Below the pieces are notes generated by a model. That model had not been told where the DNA came from, searched no databases, and saw only the letters and a program-made list of their open reading frames with translations. A DNA stretch of 5,497 nt from Actinomycetota bacterium (lineage in GTDB: Bacteria; Actinomycetota; Humimicrobiia; Humimicrobiales; Humimicrobiaceae), in contig JAMCVO010000030.1 in the NCBI GenBank assembly GCA_023475715.1, forward strand, positions 1 to 5,497, in the 5' to 3' direction. Positions 5,152 to 5,497 of the stretch are shown piece by piece. Every line of letters begins with the position of its first letter. The first letter of the stretch is position 1. The position numbers and the translations under genes are program-made.

Positions 5152-5480
5152 TTGCCGAAAATACTACTAAAAATAAAATTTATATATCCACAGTTGTAAT
5201 TTTCTGGATAACATTTGCTTTATTTATTATGGTAACAGCTGGTATGTACTTATACATCGTTCCCTATATAGGTATAATTACAGGTGTATACTTAAGAGTT
5301 GTTATATCAGTTATGGGAATAGTGCTGATTATCCTTGCTGCAAAAACTATTTTTTCAAAGATTGCAAAGGTATTTTTTATTCTTACCGGTGCATCAGCTC
5401 TTGGCATGGGGTTAAGTGCAATTCTGCATAATCTTGTATTTGCTCTTTTAATAAAGATATTTGGAGAGGTTTTATGGTAG
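5148..5480 (+). CDS. Small integral membrane protein of unknown function
   Basis: The 110-residue product starts at GTG and is strongly hydrophobic, with about three membrane segments near residues 11-39, 49-66 and 75-104. Only a short polar N-terminus (MIAENTTKNK) precedes the first. No catalytic motif or named family is recognised. The GTG overlaps the previous stop (GTGA). A purine run (AAA then six G) directly abuts the GTG, too close for an ideal Shine-Dalgarno, so reinitiation after the 39-residue ORF is likely. Its 3' end holds the ribosome binding site of the next gene, and its TAG overlaps that gene's start. Lying behind a PadR regulator, it is probably a target of that repressor, perhaps part of a small transporter or membrane-stress module; this is inference. 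Confidence 0.8.
   Translation: MIAENTTKNKIYISTVVIFWITFALFIMVTAGMYLYIVPYIGIITGVYLRVVISVMGIVLIILAAKTIFSKIAKVFFILTGASALGMGLSAILHNLVFALLIKIFGEVLW
5463..5469 (+). promoter_or_regulatory. Shine-Dalgarno for the gene starting at 5474
   Basis: GGAGAGG lies four bases before the ATG at 5474, inside the end of the membrane-protein gene. It is the strongest reason to call the next start real. Confidence 0.7.
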
Positions 5481-5497
5481 TATATCACATTTCTTAT
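5474..5497 (+). CDS. Start of a further gene, cut off by the window end
   Basis: An ATG with a good Shine-Dalgarno opens a frame reading MVVYHISY that is still open at the last base. It overlaps the preceding gene by seven bases (ATGGTAG), a coupled operon junction. Eight residues are too few to name a product. Confidence 0.6.

Noticed and set aside
5264..5488. 74-codon minus-strand frame opposite the membrane protein
   Set aside because: It is antisense to a frame with clear membrane segments and coupled junctions, and it has no support of its own.

Overview
This is an AT-rich bacterial window. Its gene families (P1B-type ATPase, CDGSH iron-sulfur protein, PadR regulator, AAA_14/DUF4143-type ATPase) occur in many phyla. 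Some starts have strong Shine-Dalgarno sequences (those at 4250 and 5474) and others have none visible. I cannot assign a phylum from the sequence. A low-GC environmental or anaerobic bacterium is plausible, but that is inference.

Layout. From about 4250 down to the left edge, four genes lie on the minus strand. In transcription order they are a small dimeric alpha/beta-barrel (NIPSNAP/ABM-like) protein, a three-module iron-sulfur protein (CDGSH - divergent 4Fe-4S - CDGSH), a copper-type P1B ATPase with a Cys/His-rich N-terminus and a CPD transmembrane motif, and an AAA_14-type ATPase that is cut short at the left edge. A divergent 369-base AT-rich spacer (4251-4619) follows. On the plus strand, a consensus sigma-70-type promoter drives a PadR-family regulator, a 39-residue small ORF, a 110-residue membrane protein, and a further gene that has only just started when the window ends.

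How the genes may work together. The first two minus-strand genes are 21 bases apart and in the same reading frame, so they are almost certainly co-transcribed. The copper ATPase follows after 138 bases. Copper damages exposed Fe-S clusters, so a metal or redox stress cassette is a reasonable but unproven reading. The PadR side looks like an autoregulated operon for membrane proteins: an inverted repeat sits in the promoter, and the last junctions overlap (GTGA, then ATGGTAG).

Most notable observations. (1) The first 23 bases are an exact inverted copy of 201-223, inside the same ATPase gene. This points to a fold-back chimera or a real inversion at the left edge, and it explains why the ATPase stops at 243 residues. 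(2) The PadR promoter has perfect -35 and -10 hexamers placed so close to the first ATG that the mRNA would be leaderless or nearly so, and a 7-7-7 inverted repeat covers the spacer and the -10. (3) The copper pump has CPD in place of CPC or CPH. I see no clearly new multi-gene system, no CRISPR array, no RNA gene and no insertion sequence.
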